A program made the position numbers and the translations under genes. 64,000 nt of DNA from G965233625 sp965233625 (GTDB lineage: Bacteria > Planctomycetota > Planctomycetia > Pirellulales > Pirellulaceae). The notes below the pieces were generated by a model that ran no database searches, was not told the DNA's origin, and worked only from the letters and a program-made list of their open reading frames with translations. Numbering within the stretch: position 1 is the first letter of the stretch; each line of letters starts with the position of its first letter. The stretch covers positions 930,001 through 994,000 of the forward strand of contig OZ247499.1 in NCBI GenBank assembly GCA_965233625.1, written 5' to 3'. This document shows, one piece after another, positions 18,530 through 28,600 of this stretch.

Positions 18530-19143
18530 TGATGAAAGCCAATCATGACACGGTTCCCGTGGAACCCAACAAAAGCGACGGAGTGATTGACTCCAGCGAG
18601 AAACCACTGCCGCTGGCAGCGTTTGTTAAATGGATGGTTCTGGGAGAGAAGGTAATTGCTGGCGTGTTTCTGTTTGTCATCGTGAGCACAATGGCCGCAC
18701 AGGTTTTTGCACGCTATGTATTTGGCTCTCCGTTTCATTGGAGCGAAGAGGTTGCGCGGCTCGCAATGATCTGGCTGACGTTCATCTCCGCCGCATTCGT
18801 CATGGCAGAGGGGCGTCATATTGCCGTGGATACAATTTCAGACCGTGTAGGCGACCGCGGAAAACTGATCATCGAATGTTTTAGCTACGTCGTGGTGGCT
18901 GCCTCATGCTTGCTGCTATTGATAGGCGGCGCCAGTTTTGTGTGGTACGTCGGCAAGGTTGGATCGCCCGCTCTGGGAATTCCTCGAAGCTTCTGGTACG
19001 GAGCGGGCATGCTGGGACTCCTGCTGGTGGCAGGCCATTCTCTCGTAAATCTCTTTCAGGTGTGGATGACGGGTAAGCCAATTCCGCGGGAAACGCATGT
19101 TGAAGAGGAAGCCTTTCAACTGGAAATGGAGCAACGCAAATGA
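18529..19143 (+). CDS. dctQ: TRAP transporter small permease (DctQ family)
   Basis: A 204-residue membrane protein with four predicted helices and the DctQ signature region (VFARYVFGSPFHWSEEVARLAMIWLTFISAAFVMAEGRHIAVDTI). It pairs with the large DctM subunit in sodium-driven uptake. The cytoplasmic N-terminal tail of about 40 residues is somewhat long. The start overlaps the dctP stop by one base and the stop overlaps the dctM start by four bases (ATGA), which indicates translational coupling. Confidence 0.93.
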   Translation: MMKANHDTVPVEPNKSDGVIDSSEKPLPLAAFVKWMVLGEKVIAGVFLFVIVSTMAAQVFARYVFGSPFHWSEEVARLAMIWLTFISAAFVMAEGRHIAVDTISDRVGDRGKLIIECFSYVVVAASCLLLLIGGASFVWYVGKVGSPALGIPRSFWYGAGMLGLLLVAGHSLVNLFQVWMTGKPIPRETHVEEEAFQLEMEQRK

Positions 19144-20417
19144 TCTTAGCTGTATTAGTCGTTGCCATGCTCGTGCTGTTGTTTCTGAGAGTACCCGTCG
19201 CCATCAGCATGCTGCTGCCGTGTCTTGTGTATGTCCTCTGTTCGCCGGATATAACGCTGGGAGTCGCACTGCAGCAGACCGTCGGGTCGGTTGACTCTTT
19301 CCCGTTGATGGCAGTTCCGCTCTTTATCATGACGGGCTACCTAAGCAACGCAGGCGGCCTCGCCGACCGGCTGTTCCGGATGCTGCTGACATTGTTCAGA
19401 CGGGTTCCAGGCAACATGGGATTTGTAAACGTATTCAGCAGCCTGATGTTTTCGTGGATGAGCGGCGCAGCCATTGCCGACGCAGCGGGACTCGGTTCGG
19501 TTTTAGTGCCAGCCATGAAGAAACGCGGCTACGACGAAAAGTTTGCACTGGGACTAACTGGCGCGTCATCGCTGATCGGGCCAATCATGCCGCCCAGCAT
19601 CCCGGCGATTGTGTATGCGGTATCTGCGGGCGTTTCGGTCGGATCTCTATTCTTCGCAGGGGTACTGCCAGCCCTCGTACTCACGCTGATCCTTTGCGTC
19701 TTCGTCTACATAGATGCGATGAAGAACCCAACGCGTGAAGAATCAGCCGCTGCAGACATTCCCGTTTTTAAGGCGATCACCGCCGCGCTCCCGGTCCTAC
19801 TGACGCCAGTGATTATTCTCGGCGGAATTCTCGGCGGGATCTTCACACCTACAGAAGCGGCGGCAGCGGCCGTCATGTGGACCCTGGTCCTGGGAATATG
19901 TTACCGGTCACTTTCGTTGAAAGCTCTGCGCGAAGTCCTAGTTAAGACGGCCACGACCACGGGTTCGATCATGCTGATCGTTTCAGCCGCGGGTCTGTTC
20001 GGCTGGGTCATCGCCCGGGAACAAGGCCCTCAAGCCGTGACCGCAGCATTGTTGCAATTCACCGACAATCCAATCGTTTTCCTGCTGCTGGTCAACGTGG
20101 TTCTGTTGATCACAGGAATGCTTCTCGAGCCAGTTGCCGGACTGCTGATCACGGTCCCCGTTCTTCTACCGGCGGCAATTGAATTTGGCATTGATCCTCT
20201 GCACCTCGGGATCGTTATGATTCTAAATCTGGTTCTGGGACTGCTTACGCCCCCAGTCGGGCTGGTGCTTTACGTGCTCAGTTCCGTCACAGGCAGTTCT
20301 GTGCAAACGGTAACGCGTGGCACGATTCCCTTCCTGATTCCACTCTTGATAACGCTGCTGTTGATCACATTCATTCCAGCTTTCAGCCTTTGGCTGCCAG
20401 CCCTGCTGTCCAAATAA
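19140..20417 (+). CDS. dctM: TRAP transporter large permease (DctM family)
   Basis: A 425-residue membrane protein of the ion transporter superfamily with about twelve hydrophobic segments. Diagnostic stretches include FPLMAVPLFIMTGYLSNAGGLADRLF, FSWMSGAAIADAAGLGSVLVPAMKKRGYD, GPIMPPSIPAIVYAV, GGIFTPTEAAAAAV and LGLLTPPVGLVLYV. It forms the sodium-coupled transport channel with DctQ and takes substrate from DctP. The ATGA overlap with dctQ shows a single operon. A PhyH-family oxygenase begins 108 bases downstream, perhaps acting on the imported compound. Confidence 0.95.
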   Translation: MILAVLVVAMLVLLFLRVPVAISMLLPCLVYVLCSPDITLGVALQQTVGSVDSFPLMAVPLFIMTGYLSNAGGLADRLFRMLLTLFRRVPGNMGFVNVFSSLMFSWMSGAAIADAAGLGSVLVPAMKKRGYDEKFALGLTGASSLIGPIMPPSIPAIVYAVSAGVSVGSLFFAGVLPALVLTLILCVFVYIDAMKNPTREESAAADIPVFKAITAALPVLLTPVIILGGILGGIFTPTEAAAAAVMWTLVLGICYRSLSLKALREVLVKTATTTGSIMLIVSAAGLFGWVIAREQGPQAVTAALLQFTDNPIVFLLLVNVVLLITGMLLEPVAGLLITVPVLLPAAIEFGIDPLHLGIVMILNLVLGLLTPPVGLVLYVLSSVTGSSVQTVTRGTIPFLIPLLITLLLITFIPAFSLWLPALLSK

Positions 20418-20525
20418 AACTTGCTTTGGCCGCGCCGTTTTGCTTACCGGCGTAGAATGGAAAATCGCTCCAAGCCACGCCACAAGCGGGCGCCAACACG
20501 AATCTAAGAAAGTGCAACCACCGCC

Positions 20526-21284
20526 ATGCTAACCGCCGGGGAAGTCGAACAATATCATCGCGACGGGTTTGTTACTCCTGACTTCCGGCTGGAGGAAGAA
20601 ACGCTTGATGAGATACGCGAGGCCCATGCCCGATTGGTCCATCGGCGCCCAGAGTTCAGTGACTATTGTTCGGCGTTGCTGGCGTATGACACCTGGTTCC
20701 TGAATGTGGCGCGGCGGCCAGAGATTCTGGACATGGTCCAGCAGGTTATTGGCAGCGACATCGCGCTTTGGAACTCCAGCTTCTTCGCAAAGCCAGCAAA
20801 AACCGGCACGAGAACTCCCTGGCATCAGGACGGAGAATATTGGCCCATCGAACCACTGGCGACGTGCACGGTCTGGATTGCGATCGATGCATCAACGACT
20901 CAGAACGGCTGCTTGCGCGTCATACCAGGCTCACATAAGTCCATGCGATTGGCTAAGCACAACCGCAGTGACGCATCCAACATCGCGTTGAATCTGGAAC
21001 TGGACGAATCTGAGTTTGATGAAGCAGACGCCGTTGATATCGTTTTGCGGCCCGGTGAAGTTTCACTACACGACGTGTATCTCTACCACGGTTCCGAGCC
21101 AAATCTCTCCGACGCCCCTCGCCGCGGCATGACCTTACGGTACATGCCCACATCCTCGGTTTACCGTCACGATAACGAATCCAGATTTGAACGTGAGGGC
21201 CGCTTAGAGATGTCAAACCGGACCGTGTATCTGATGCGAGGAACGGACCAGTCTGGTCAGAATGACTTTCGTATGCGGTACTAA
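20526..21284 (+). CDS. phytanoyl-CoA dioxygenase (PhyH) family protein
   Basis: A 252-residue Fe(II)/2-oxoglutarate oxygenase of the PhyH superfamily. The metal facial triad is intact: H100-x-D102 in TPWHQDGEYW and H188 in YLYHGSEPNLS. Candidate 2-oxoglutarate-binding arginines are in APRRGMTLRYMPTS. It opens with LTAGEVEQYHRDGFV, the usual PhyH N-terminus. Members hydroxylate aliphatic carbons in many small molecules; the substrate is unknown here. The short intergenic distance and same strand as the TRAP genes suggest that it processes the imported acid. The Shine-Dalgarno match is weak. A 9-bp hairpin lies about 105 bases past the stop. Confidence 0.9.
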   Translation: MLTAGEVEQYHRDGFVTPDFRLEEETLDEIREAHARLVHRRPEFSDYCSALLAYDTWFLNVARRPEILDMVQQVIGSDIALWNSSFFAKPAKTGTRTPWHQDGEYWPIEPLATCTVWIAIDASTTQNGCLRVIPGSHKSMRLAKHNRSDASNIALNLELDESEFDEADAVDIVLRPGEVSLHDVYLYHGSEPNLSDAPRRGMTLRYMPTSSVYRHDNESRFEREGRLEMSNRTVYLMRGTDQSGQNDFRMRY

Positions 21285-21390
21285 TCCGCCGCCAATTGCC
21301 CCACGATGAAACCGGCCGACATCGCTCGTCAATTCTATGCGGCGATCCACACGGTTGATTCCGTACGGCGCCTCGTCTGAAATAGACTTT

Positions 21391-21420
21391 CACCTGCCGC
21401 CCCGAAATCAACGGCAGGTG
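21391..21420 (+). terminator. terminator-like hairpin after the PhyH gene
   Basis: A perfect 9-bp inverted repeat (CACCTGCCG at 21391-21399 with its complement at 21412-21420) with a 12-base loop, placed between the TRAP/PhyH genes and the next cytochrome pair. No U-tract follows, so intrinsic termination is uncertain. Confidence 0.45.
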
Positions 21421-21575
21421 GCGCGTTATGTGGCTATAATGCAAAGACCTACCTGATTTCAAACGCCCCACCCACCACCGTTTGTCACTCGTTCTGGAGT
21501 TCGATTGAATACTCCTGAACGGTCCCACCCCTGCCATCTGGCGTCTGTGTCTTAGACTCTTGCGATGAGCTGACA

Positions 21576-24173
21576 ATGAAAATCGCCGACAACAATATTC
21601 TTAAAGTTGCGATTCTACTGGTGCTTGGCGGCGCCGCGCCATTGATGGCGGATGAACCAGCTGCCGGCCCTTTGACTTTCGAACAGGCGCAAGAGTTAGG
21701 ACGTGCGAAATCTAGATTCCTGAAAGAGGATCGTCACTCGAAACCTGAGCTTCAAAAGATTCCCACAGCGGATGTGGCACACTTTCAGAAAGTAATCGGC
21801 CCGATCCTGAATAAGAGCTGCGTGGACTGTCATGGGCCGGAGAATTCCGAAGGGCAACTCCGGGTCGACAAGCTCAATCCAGATCTTCTCAGCGGGCCCG
21901 ATGTAGAGCACTGGCGCGCGATCTACAGCGCCGTATCTAACTCAGAAATGCCACCGGACGATAGCCCGGATGACGCCCTGACCGAGGCGGACCGTGGCCG
22001 GATTGTTGACTGGCTTAGCGACGAAATGAACAAAGCGTCTTTCGCACGGCGGAACGAAGGCGAACGCTCATCGTTCCGGCGAATGACCAAATATGAATAC
22101 AACTACGCTTTGCAGGATCTGCTAGGGTTGCCATTTGACCTGGCAAAAACTCTACCGCCGGAAACCGCATCCGAAGACGGGTTTAAGAACAGCTCGGAAA
22201 TGCTTCAGATGTCGGCGATGCAGTTCGAGACTTACCGCCAGATCGGCCTCAAAGCCCTCAAGCGAGCCACCGTTCGCGGCGAACGCCCCGAACCAGTCAC
22301 CTACATCATTTCGATGGAGGAAGAGTTTGAGAAAGCAGAATCCGATTCGAAAGGTAACCGTCGAAACAGGAGCCGGCTTCATATACTCCACCAGAAAACG
22401 GGCGACCGTGTTTCTTTCCAGGGTGCAACTCCAAAGCCCCGACCCGCTGCTCCCACCGGCCAGACGCCTGCTGTTTCTCCTGCTGTGCTGGTGCTTCCAA
22501 ACTCCAATGAATTGAAATTGAATCTCGACCGTTTCCTTCCCGATACGGGCGTTATGCGGGTCCGCCTACGAGCCGGGCGTTCGACAATGCGTGCGAATGA
22601 GTATGCAAGTCTGCGGTTAATTTTCAGCGCTCACACCAGCAACAACGCAAACTTCTCACAGGTGATTAGCGAGCGGGATGTCCCCGTTACTGCTGCCGCC
22701 AGCGATCCTCAGTTTCTTCATTTCGATATTCCATTGGGCGATATTCAACGCAACCCATTCAGGAAACGCCCGACTAACTTTCCCAGACGCGATGAATTCC
22801 TGACCATCCGGAATGTCTCTAACGCAAGTAACCGGGCAGATCCGCTGCATCTATATATCGACCATATCGAGATCAGCGCCCCGTTTTATGAGCAATGGCC
22901 GCCGCAGACCCACCGCAATATTTTCATCACGAGTAAGAACCGGCACGACGAAGAATTGTACGGGCGCGAAGTCTTAACCAGATTCTTGAGGCGAGTGTGG
23001 CGTCGCCCCGCCACTGCCAAAGAAGTCGATCTGTTTATGAGTCTGTTTGCAAAATACCGTCCAGATTTTGCAACCTTCGAGGATGCCATGGTAGAGGTGC
23101 TGGCTACGGCTCTGGCCACGCCCGAATTTCTCTATATCACTCAGAAAGCCCCTATCGTCGCGGGGGACAAAGCCAAGGGAATAAGCGATTTTGAGTTGGC
23201 CAGCCGCCTTTCCATTTTTCTCTGGTCGAGTATCCCCGACGATGAACTGCTGAAACTTGCTGAGCAGGGGAAACTGCAAGACCCGGCCGTTGTTGATTCC
23301 CAGATTATGCGGATGCTGGCAGACCCGCGGGCACAACGCTTCTCTAAGAACTTCGTGCAGCAATGGCTTGGCCTGGATGGCCTGGATAGCGTAACTCACG
23401 TTAATGACAGCGCACTGAGAGCAGCGATGGAGCAAGAGCCTATCGCTTTCTTCGAAGAGTTGCTGCAACACAACGGCAGCGTGATGAATTTCATTCATTC
23501 GGACTTTGCGGTGGTGAACCAGCGTTTAGCCGCTCACTACAAAATTCCAGATGTTTATGGCCCACACTTCCGTAAGGTCCCGGTTTCACCAGAAAAAAAT
23601 CGCGGTGGGCTGCTGACAGCAGCTGCGATGCTAACGATGAACTCTGACGGTAAAGATTCTCATCCGCTGAAGCGAGGCGTCTGGCTGTTGGAGCGTATCC
23701 TCAATGCCCCGCCCCCACCGCCGCCCCCTAATGTGCCGGAGGTCGATCTGACCGACCCGGAGATTTTGAAGATGAGTCTGAAAGAACGGATTGAAGATCA
23801 CCGGAACAAGCCTGCGTGTAACTCGTGCCACACGAAGATAGATCCTTGGGGAATCGCACTGGAAAACTACGATGCTCTGGGCGCCTATCGCACCCGGATA
23901 AAGAACAAGCCGGTGGATGCAACCTCAGAACTGTTCAACCGGCATGAACTTGCAGGCGCCGACGGGTTGAAACAATACTTGCTCCTCGACCGGCAGGATC
24001 AGTTTGCCAGAGCCATGGTGCATAAAATGACGGCATACGCGCTCGGCCGCCCCATCTCTTTTAGCGATCATGCGGCCATCAATAGCATGACGACGGAATT
24101 CAGAAAACGCGGAGATCGCCTTGCCGATCTGATAAGAATCGTTACCAGCAGTGAACTATTTCGCTCGAAGTAG
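21576..24173 (+). CDS. planctomycete cytochrome c protein, DUF1587/1595/1592/1588/1585
   Basis: An 865-residue exported heme protein. After a signal peptide (~1-25) comes a heme site CVDCH (C82, C85, H86) and the DUF1587 block FRRMTKYEYNYALQDLLGLPFD near 170. DUF1595 is at ~455-515 (REVLTRFLRRVWRRPATAKEVDLF), DUF1592 at ~535-660, DUF1588 at ~675-775 and DUF1585 at ~785-860. DUF1588 contains a second CxxCH (CNSCH, near 747) followed by KIDPWGIALENYDALG. A run of seven prolines near 709 would be expected to need EF-P for smooth translation. The domain order is standard for this family, whose reaction is unknown. The partner DUF1552 gene starts 12 bases downstream. Confidence 0.95.
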   Translation: MKIADNNILKVAILLVLGGAAPLMADEPAAGPLTFEQAQELGRAKSRFLKEDRHSKPELQKIPTADVAHFQKVIGPILNKSCVDCHGPENSEGQLRVDKLNPDLLSGPDVEHWRAIYSAVSNSEMPPDDSPDDALTEADRGRIVDWLSDEMNKASFARRNEGERSSFRRMTKYEYNYALQDLLGLPFDLAKTLPPETASEDGFKNSSEMLQMSAMQFETYRQIGLKALKRATVRGERPEPVTYIISMEEEFEKAESDSKGNRRNRSRLHILHQKTGDRVSFQGATPKPRPAAPTGQTPAVSPAVLVLPNSNELKLNLDRFLPDTGVMRVRLRAGRSTMRANEYASLRLIFSAHTSNNANFSQVISERDVPVTAAASDPQFLHFDIPLGDIQRNPFRKRPTNFPRRDEFLTIRNVSNASNRADPLHLYIDHIEISAPFYEQWPPQTHRNIFITSKNRHDEELYGREVLTRFLRRVWRRPATAKEVDLFMSLFAKYRPDFATFEDAMVEVLATALATPEFLYITQKAPIVAGDKAKGISDFELASRLSIFLWSSIPDDELLKLAEQGKLQDPAVVDSQIMRMLADPRAQRFSKNFVQQWLGLDGLDSVTHVNDSALRAAMEQEPIAFFEELLQHNGSVMNFIHSDFAVVNQRLAAHYKIPDVYGPHFRKVPVSPEKNRGGLLTAAAMLTMNSDGKDSHPLKRGVWLLERILNAPPPPPPPNVPEVDLTDPEILKMSLKERIEDHRNKPACNSCHTKIDPWGIALENYDALGAYRTRIKNKPVDATSELFNRHELAGADGLKQYLLLDRQDQFARAMVHKMTAYALGRPISFSDHAAINSMTTEFRKRGDRLADLIRIVTSSELFRSK

Positions 24174-24176
24174 GAG
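24172..24176 (+). promoter_or_regulatory. Shine-Dalgarno for a GTG start
   Basis: AGGAG overlaps the stop codon of the upstream cytochrome gene and lies 9 bases before the GTG at 24186, which decides that non-ATG start and couples the two genes. Confidence 0.75.
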
Positions 24177-24185
24177 TCAATCATC

Positions 24186-25583
24186 GTGAATCGCAAGGCA
24201 GCTTTATTGAATCGCCGCAGTTTTCTGTACGGTGCAGGCATAGCTCTGGCATTGCCACAGTTCGAAACCTTCGCCGCGGTTAAGCCCGGTCCGGATGACA
24301 CGCCACGGCGTTTCTTGAGCGTTTATCATCCTGATGGTGTGGGCATACCGCTGAAAGAAGACCCCGCGTGGAAAGACTGGAGCTGGTTTCCTCGTGGCGG
24401 CGAGAAAGACTTTCAGCTGACCAAGGTGCTCGATGTCCTTGAACCCTTGCGCAGCGAAATCACCATCTATTCAGGGCTGTCTCATCCCGCGGCAAGGCAG
24501 GTTCACGGGCACTCCAACGCTGACCAGTACTTGACGGGCGCAGCAACAGGAGGGCATGGCGCCTATAAGAATTCGGTTTCTGTCGATCAGGTCTACGCGG
24601 CTTATGCAGGGGAATTCACACGTCACTCGTCGCTGGTTATGTCGACAAACGGCGGCATTGGCGGCCCTCGCGGCGCGCAGACGCAGTCGTTCAACCGCGA
24701 GGGTCGACCTATCCCCGCCATGAACAAACCCAAGCAGATCTTCGATATGCTGTTTGTGACCAGCGGGAAAGAGTCGGCCGCAAAACTACGCAGAACCAAG
24801 AGCGCTTTGGATCTTCTCATTTCCAATACGCGATCACTGGGTCGACAGCTTTCCGCCCACGATCAACACACTCTCCAGCAGTATCTTGACGCCGTTCGCG
24901 ATACAGAAATTAAACTGGAGAAGGCCCAGCAATGGATTGATACGCCCATCCCAGAAGTCGACACCCGCAACCTGACGCTTGACGCTGACCCCAAAGAAGC
25001 GCGTCTCTATTTCCAGACGATGTATGAGCTGATTTATCTTGCCTTCCTCAGCGATTCGACCCGTGTGGCCACGTTTCAGCTGGGCCGGGAGAACGGCGGA
25101 GGCGAACACGACCTTCTATCGAAGGCCGTTGGTTTAGGCAACGCCCACGCCTTAACGCATGCCGTAAAGAAGCCAGACGGCTGGAAAAATCTCGGCACCT
25201 ACAATCGCTATCAAGCGCAGGAATTTGGCCGTTTCGTGCAGAAATTAAAGAACACGGCAGAACCTGCTGGCATGGGCAACATGCTGGACAACACGTTTGC
25301 AATGCACGGCTCTGCGTCTAGCAGTTTTCATCTCTCGCGCAATTATCCGATCATTTCTGCTGGCGGAAAGAATCTCGGCTTTCGCAATGGGCGATACCTG
25401 AAATTCGGAAAAGGAAATGAAGACAATCAAATCGGCGCCGGAATCGCGAGTGACGCAGGATGGAGAGGCAAAATCCAAGCCGAAGAGCTGCCACTCGCGC
25501 AGCTCTTTACCACTGTTCTGCAACGCCTTGGTGTCGAAACCGAAACATTTGCGGGAGTCACAGGTACTCTTAGCCGGGTTTGA
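24186..25583 (+). CDS. DUF1552 protein, Tat-exported, GTG start
   Basis: A 465-residue DUF1552 protein, the normal partner of DUF1592-type cytochromes, distantly resembling DUF1501. The twin-arginine-like signal NRRSFLYGAGIALALPQFE occupies residues ~9-27. Family blocks include SVYHPDGVGIP, YSGLSHPAARQVHGHSNADQYLTG, SVDQVYAAYAG, FNREGRPIPAMNKPKQIFDMLF and ATFQLGRENGGGEHDLLS. The usual C-terminal phrase is present in the variant form FAMHGSASSSFHLSRNYPIISAGG, in place of the common YGSGMG-D-x-x-x-H form. No reaction is known. Its stop is convergent with the giant CHAT gene only 21 bases away. Confidence 0.92.
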   Translation: MNRKAALLNRRSFLYGAGIALALPQFETFAAVKPGPDDTPRRFLSVYHPDGVGIPLKEDPAWKDWSWFPRGGEKDFQLTKVLDVLEPLRSEITIYSGLSHPAARQVHGHSNADQYLTGAATGGHGAYKNSVSVDQVYAAYAGEFTRHSSLVMSTNGGIGGPRGAQTQSFNREGRPIPAMNKPKQIFDMLFVTSGKESAAKLRRTKSALDLLISNTRSLGRQLSAHDQHTLQQYLDAVRDTEIKLEKAQQWIDTPIPEVDTRNLTLDADPKEARLYFQTMYELIYLAFLSDSTRVATFQLGRENGGGEHDLLSKAVGLGNAHALTHAVKKPDGWKNLGTYNRYQAQEFGRFVQKLKNTAEPAGMGNMLDNTFAMHGSASSSFHLSRNYPIISAGGKNLGFRNGRYLKFGKGNEDNQIGAGIASDAGWRGKIQAEELPLAQLFTTVLQRLGVETETFAGVTGTLSRV

Positions 25584-25604
25584 TGCAACAGCATGTAGTT
25601 GTTG

Positions 25605-28600
25605 CTAATCGCCTTCGCCGCTAAGTATGAACGCCGCCCAATATCTCGGCGGTAACTTCGTGGCCTCATCGCTGTCTGAACGTCCGGGCTGATACAGCTT
25701 GCCGGAAAGTAACGCCAGCTGTGCGTTGCGGAGTGCTTTCAGGCGGCCCAGTTTCCGCTGCTTCAGGTTCCGGTAGAACTCGACCATCAGCGCGCGGGTC
25801 GCTTCGTCATCCACCTGCCAGAGTGTCGCCACCACGGACTCTGCACCGGCTAGATGAAAGGCCCGTTGCAGACCGAGCAGCCCTTCGCCGCCCGACTCCT
25901 GTCCCAAGCCGGTTTCACAGGCTGACAGCACAGCCAGTTCCACCTGCCGTAAATCAAGTTCAGCTACTTCCACTGCCGTCAACAATCCATCGTCGGGCGC
26001 CGCAAGCTGCGAAAGCGAAAATCGCGTACCGCGGTTGGCGCCCGCCATCACAAGTCCAGATTGCAAGCCTGGCAGAAAGCTTGCCGCGCCTGCGCTGGAC
26101 TGCGCCACTTGAAAACGTTCAGCCGGCTGGAAGAAACCATGCGTGGCGAAGTGCAGATAGGTTCTGCCGGTCGATAGCCGGCGGAGCGCCTCTTCCGTGG
26201 CAGAGCTGCCTGAAAGTAGATCCACCGGTTTGTCAGGCTGCGAGCTGACGAATATCTCGTTGATCGCCTCAACTTCAGCCGACGTTGCTGGCAATGGAGC
26301 AAACTGCTGTAAGGCCCCACGCGTACCGGCGAACATAGGAGTCACCGTTGCCTGCGCTGCTTGCTGCTGGGGCGCCGCAAAGTCGACGTTGCCGACGAGC
26401 AGCATGCTTTCCGGTGCGGAAGAAGCCTCCTGCCGCCGCGTGCGGACAAGCATCTGCGGGGCGGGCACGTACAACAACGGCGTCTGCTGCAACAGATACA
26501 CGCCTTCCTTCTTTCCGGGTAGGGCGGAAAACGGCAACTGATTCAGAAAGCCATCGGGGGACAAGAGGACAACACCTGCTTCCTCTACCAATGATTCAAG
26601 CGGCGCCCACACTTTGTCGCGGACAAGCTGCTGAGGCGCCGGTTCATCATCAGGTGTGGACGAAAGCTGCAAGCGGGCGTCGCCGCGCACACCGCCTCCA
26701 CCGCTGACAATCCGCCGGCGCCAGCTGGTGAGAGCACTGGCGATTGTAGCTGCCGGACCAAGATTGATCCGCTTCACACTTTCTTCCGCCTTACAGACAA
26801 ACGCAACAACTTGCCGGCGGTCCTCTGATCCCGGCGCCGGCCTCCCCTGGTAGACGTAGTAGTCCACGAGCACTCCGTCTTCCGGGAGACTCGCTTGCAG
26901 CGTCTGGAGGGTCAAACCGGTTGTCTGATTCACGTTCTTTGTAGAAGACCACTCAGCCAGCCTGGTTTCTAGCTGTTCCTTCCGGTTTTGCAGGCGGGTG
27001 CGTTGGCTCTCGCGCGCGGCGCGGGTGGCGCCATCGTCTGCTGCGGAATTAAGCGCGGCCAGTTTGCGCACCACGCCGCGCAGCTCCTGCACCACCGGGC
27101 TCATCTGTGCGTCGCTGGCCGCTTGCCTGCGGAATAACTGCCTACTAAGAACGGCGCCTTTCCACTGAAGCAGCCGTTGGTAAATGGCAGGAGTTTCATC
27201 TTCGCTTGCTTCTGACATGAGCAGGAGCAGATCAAGGTCTTTACGATACGTAGCTGCTTGAACCAGTTGCTGCGATTCCGATTGCAGAGAAGCCGCAGCG
27301 CTGAACTGCGCGGTTGCCGAATCGATAGCCGCGAGCAGCGGCCGTAGCGCAGCTTTGGTCTGGCCATCCAGAAACAATTGCAAGGCCAGACGTCTGCTGT
27401 GGGTGGGATAGTCTGTATGTGTGGCGTCAAAGTTAGCTTCGAAGGCGGTCACGATTTCCTGCTGAGTTTGCAGGGCTTCCTTCCGCTGCCCGCGTTCGCT
27501 TAGAAACTGAGCAAGATTACTTTTCGCCATCAGCGTTACAGCGCTGCCCGGACCGAACACGCGGACACGGGTTGCCAGCGACTTGCGGTACATCTCCTCT
27601 GCCTGTTCAAAGTCGCTGCTGTCTTCAAACAGGCTGGCCGCCTTCTGCTGCATGACGGCGAATTCATAGTGATCTTCACCGTAAGCTTTCCGCACGCGCT
27701 GAATCGCGTCTAACATGGTGGCCTTCGCGCGGGGATCTCCAAGGCTGCGATACGTTGATGCCAGATTGCTGCGGCAAAGAGCGTAGCGCACACCATCTTC
27801 GCCCTCAACCTTGCGGAGTAACTGGCTCACCTGTTCAAGCAAGGCGGCCGCCCGGCGGTGTTCGCCCATACCGTAATACACCAGCGCCGTTGCGTTCAAA
27901 GCCGTAGCATAAGACTCGGTTTCCGTATCACCGTTACGGCGGTGAATATCCAGCGCCTGCCGCGCCGCCGCCAATGCGCCTGCAGAATCACCTTGTGCGA
28001 ACCTGGCGCCGGAAAGCAGCTGAGACGCCTGGGCAACGTCCGGGTGAGTTCCACCGAGCAGCTTTAATCGCTGTTGAACAAGCTGCTCTAAAACCGCAGT
28101 GGCTTGACGATGCTGTCCACTGGTCGTCAACGCCTTAGCCAGTTCCTCCTTTGCATCAAGTGTAAGCCGGCGGTTTTCGCCCAGTAGCTTTGTCAGTTGC
28201 TGGACCACCTTCTGGTGGCCTTCGATACTTGTGCGGGGATCACCGGCGTTTGCCTGCCTTTGAAGTTCTTTCGCTTTGTCGAGGTCGCGGTGGATGGCCT
28301 CCGGCTGCTGCGAGAGCCAGCCGCCGTATTCGAGCTGCTGCTGAGCATCAATAGTGCGCCAATGGGCGGCGCCGAAACGATTCCTGGTGACTACCGCCAC
28401 ATCGCCCCACAGGCTGAGAGCGGTCTTCCAGTCGCTGTCTTCCGAAACAGCTCCGGCCAGTAGATTTGCCGATTTGCACCAGCGCGCCGCGACCATCTTC
28501 AGCGTATCTTCCGCCACGTCGCTGGCCTGGTCATAGATCCGCTTCCCTTCGGCCAGTTGCGCAAGAGCTTTCTGCGGAGAATCGGTGTGCGCGTAAAGTA

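Noticed and set aside
25585..25605. 6-bp inverted repeat with 9-base loop between the DUF1552 and CHAT stops
   Set aside because: Too short and without a U-tract to call a terminator.
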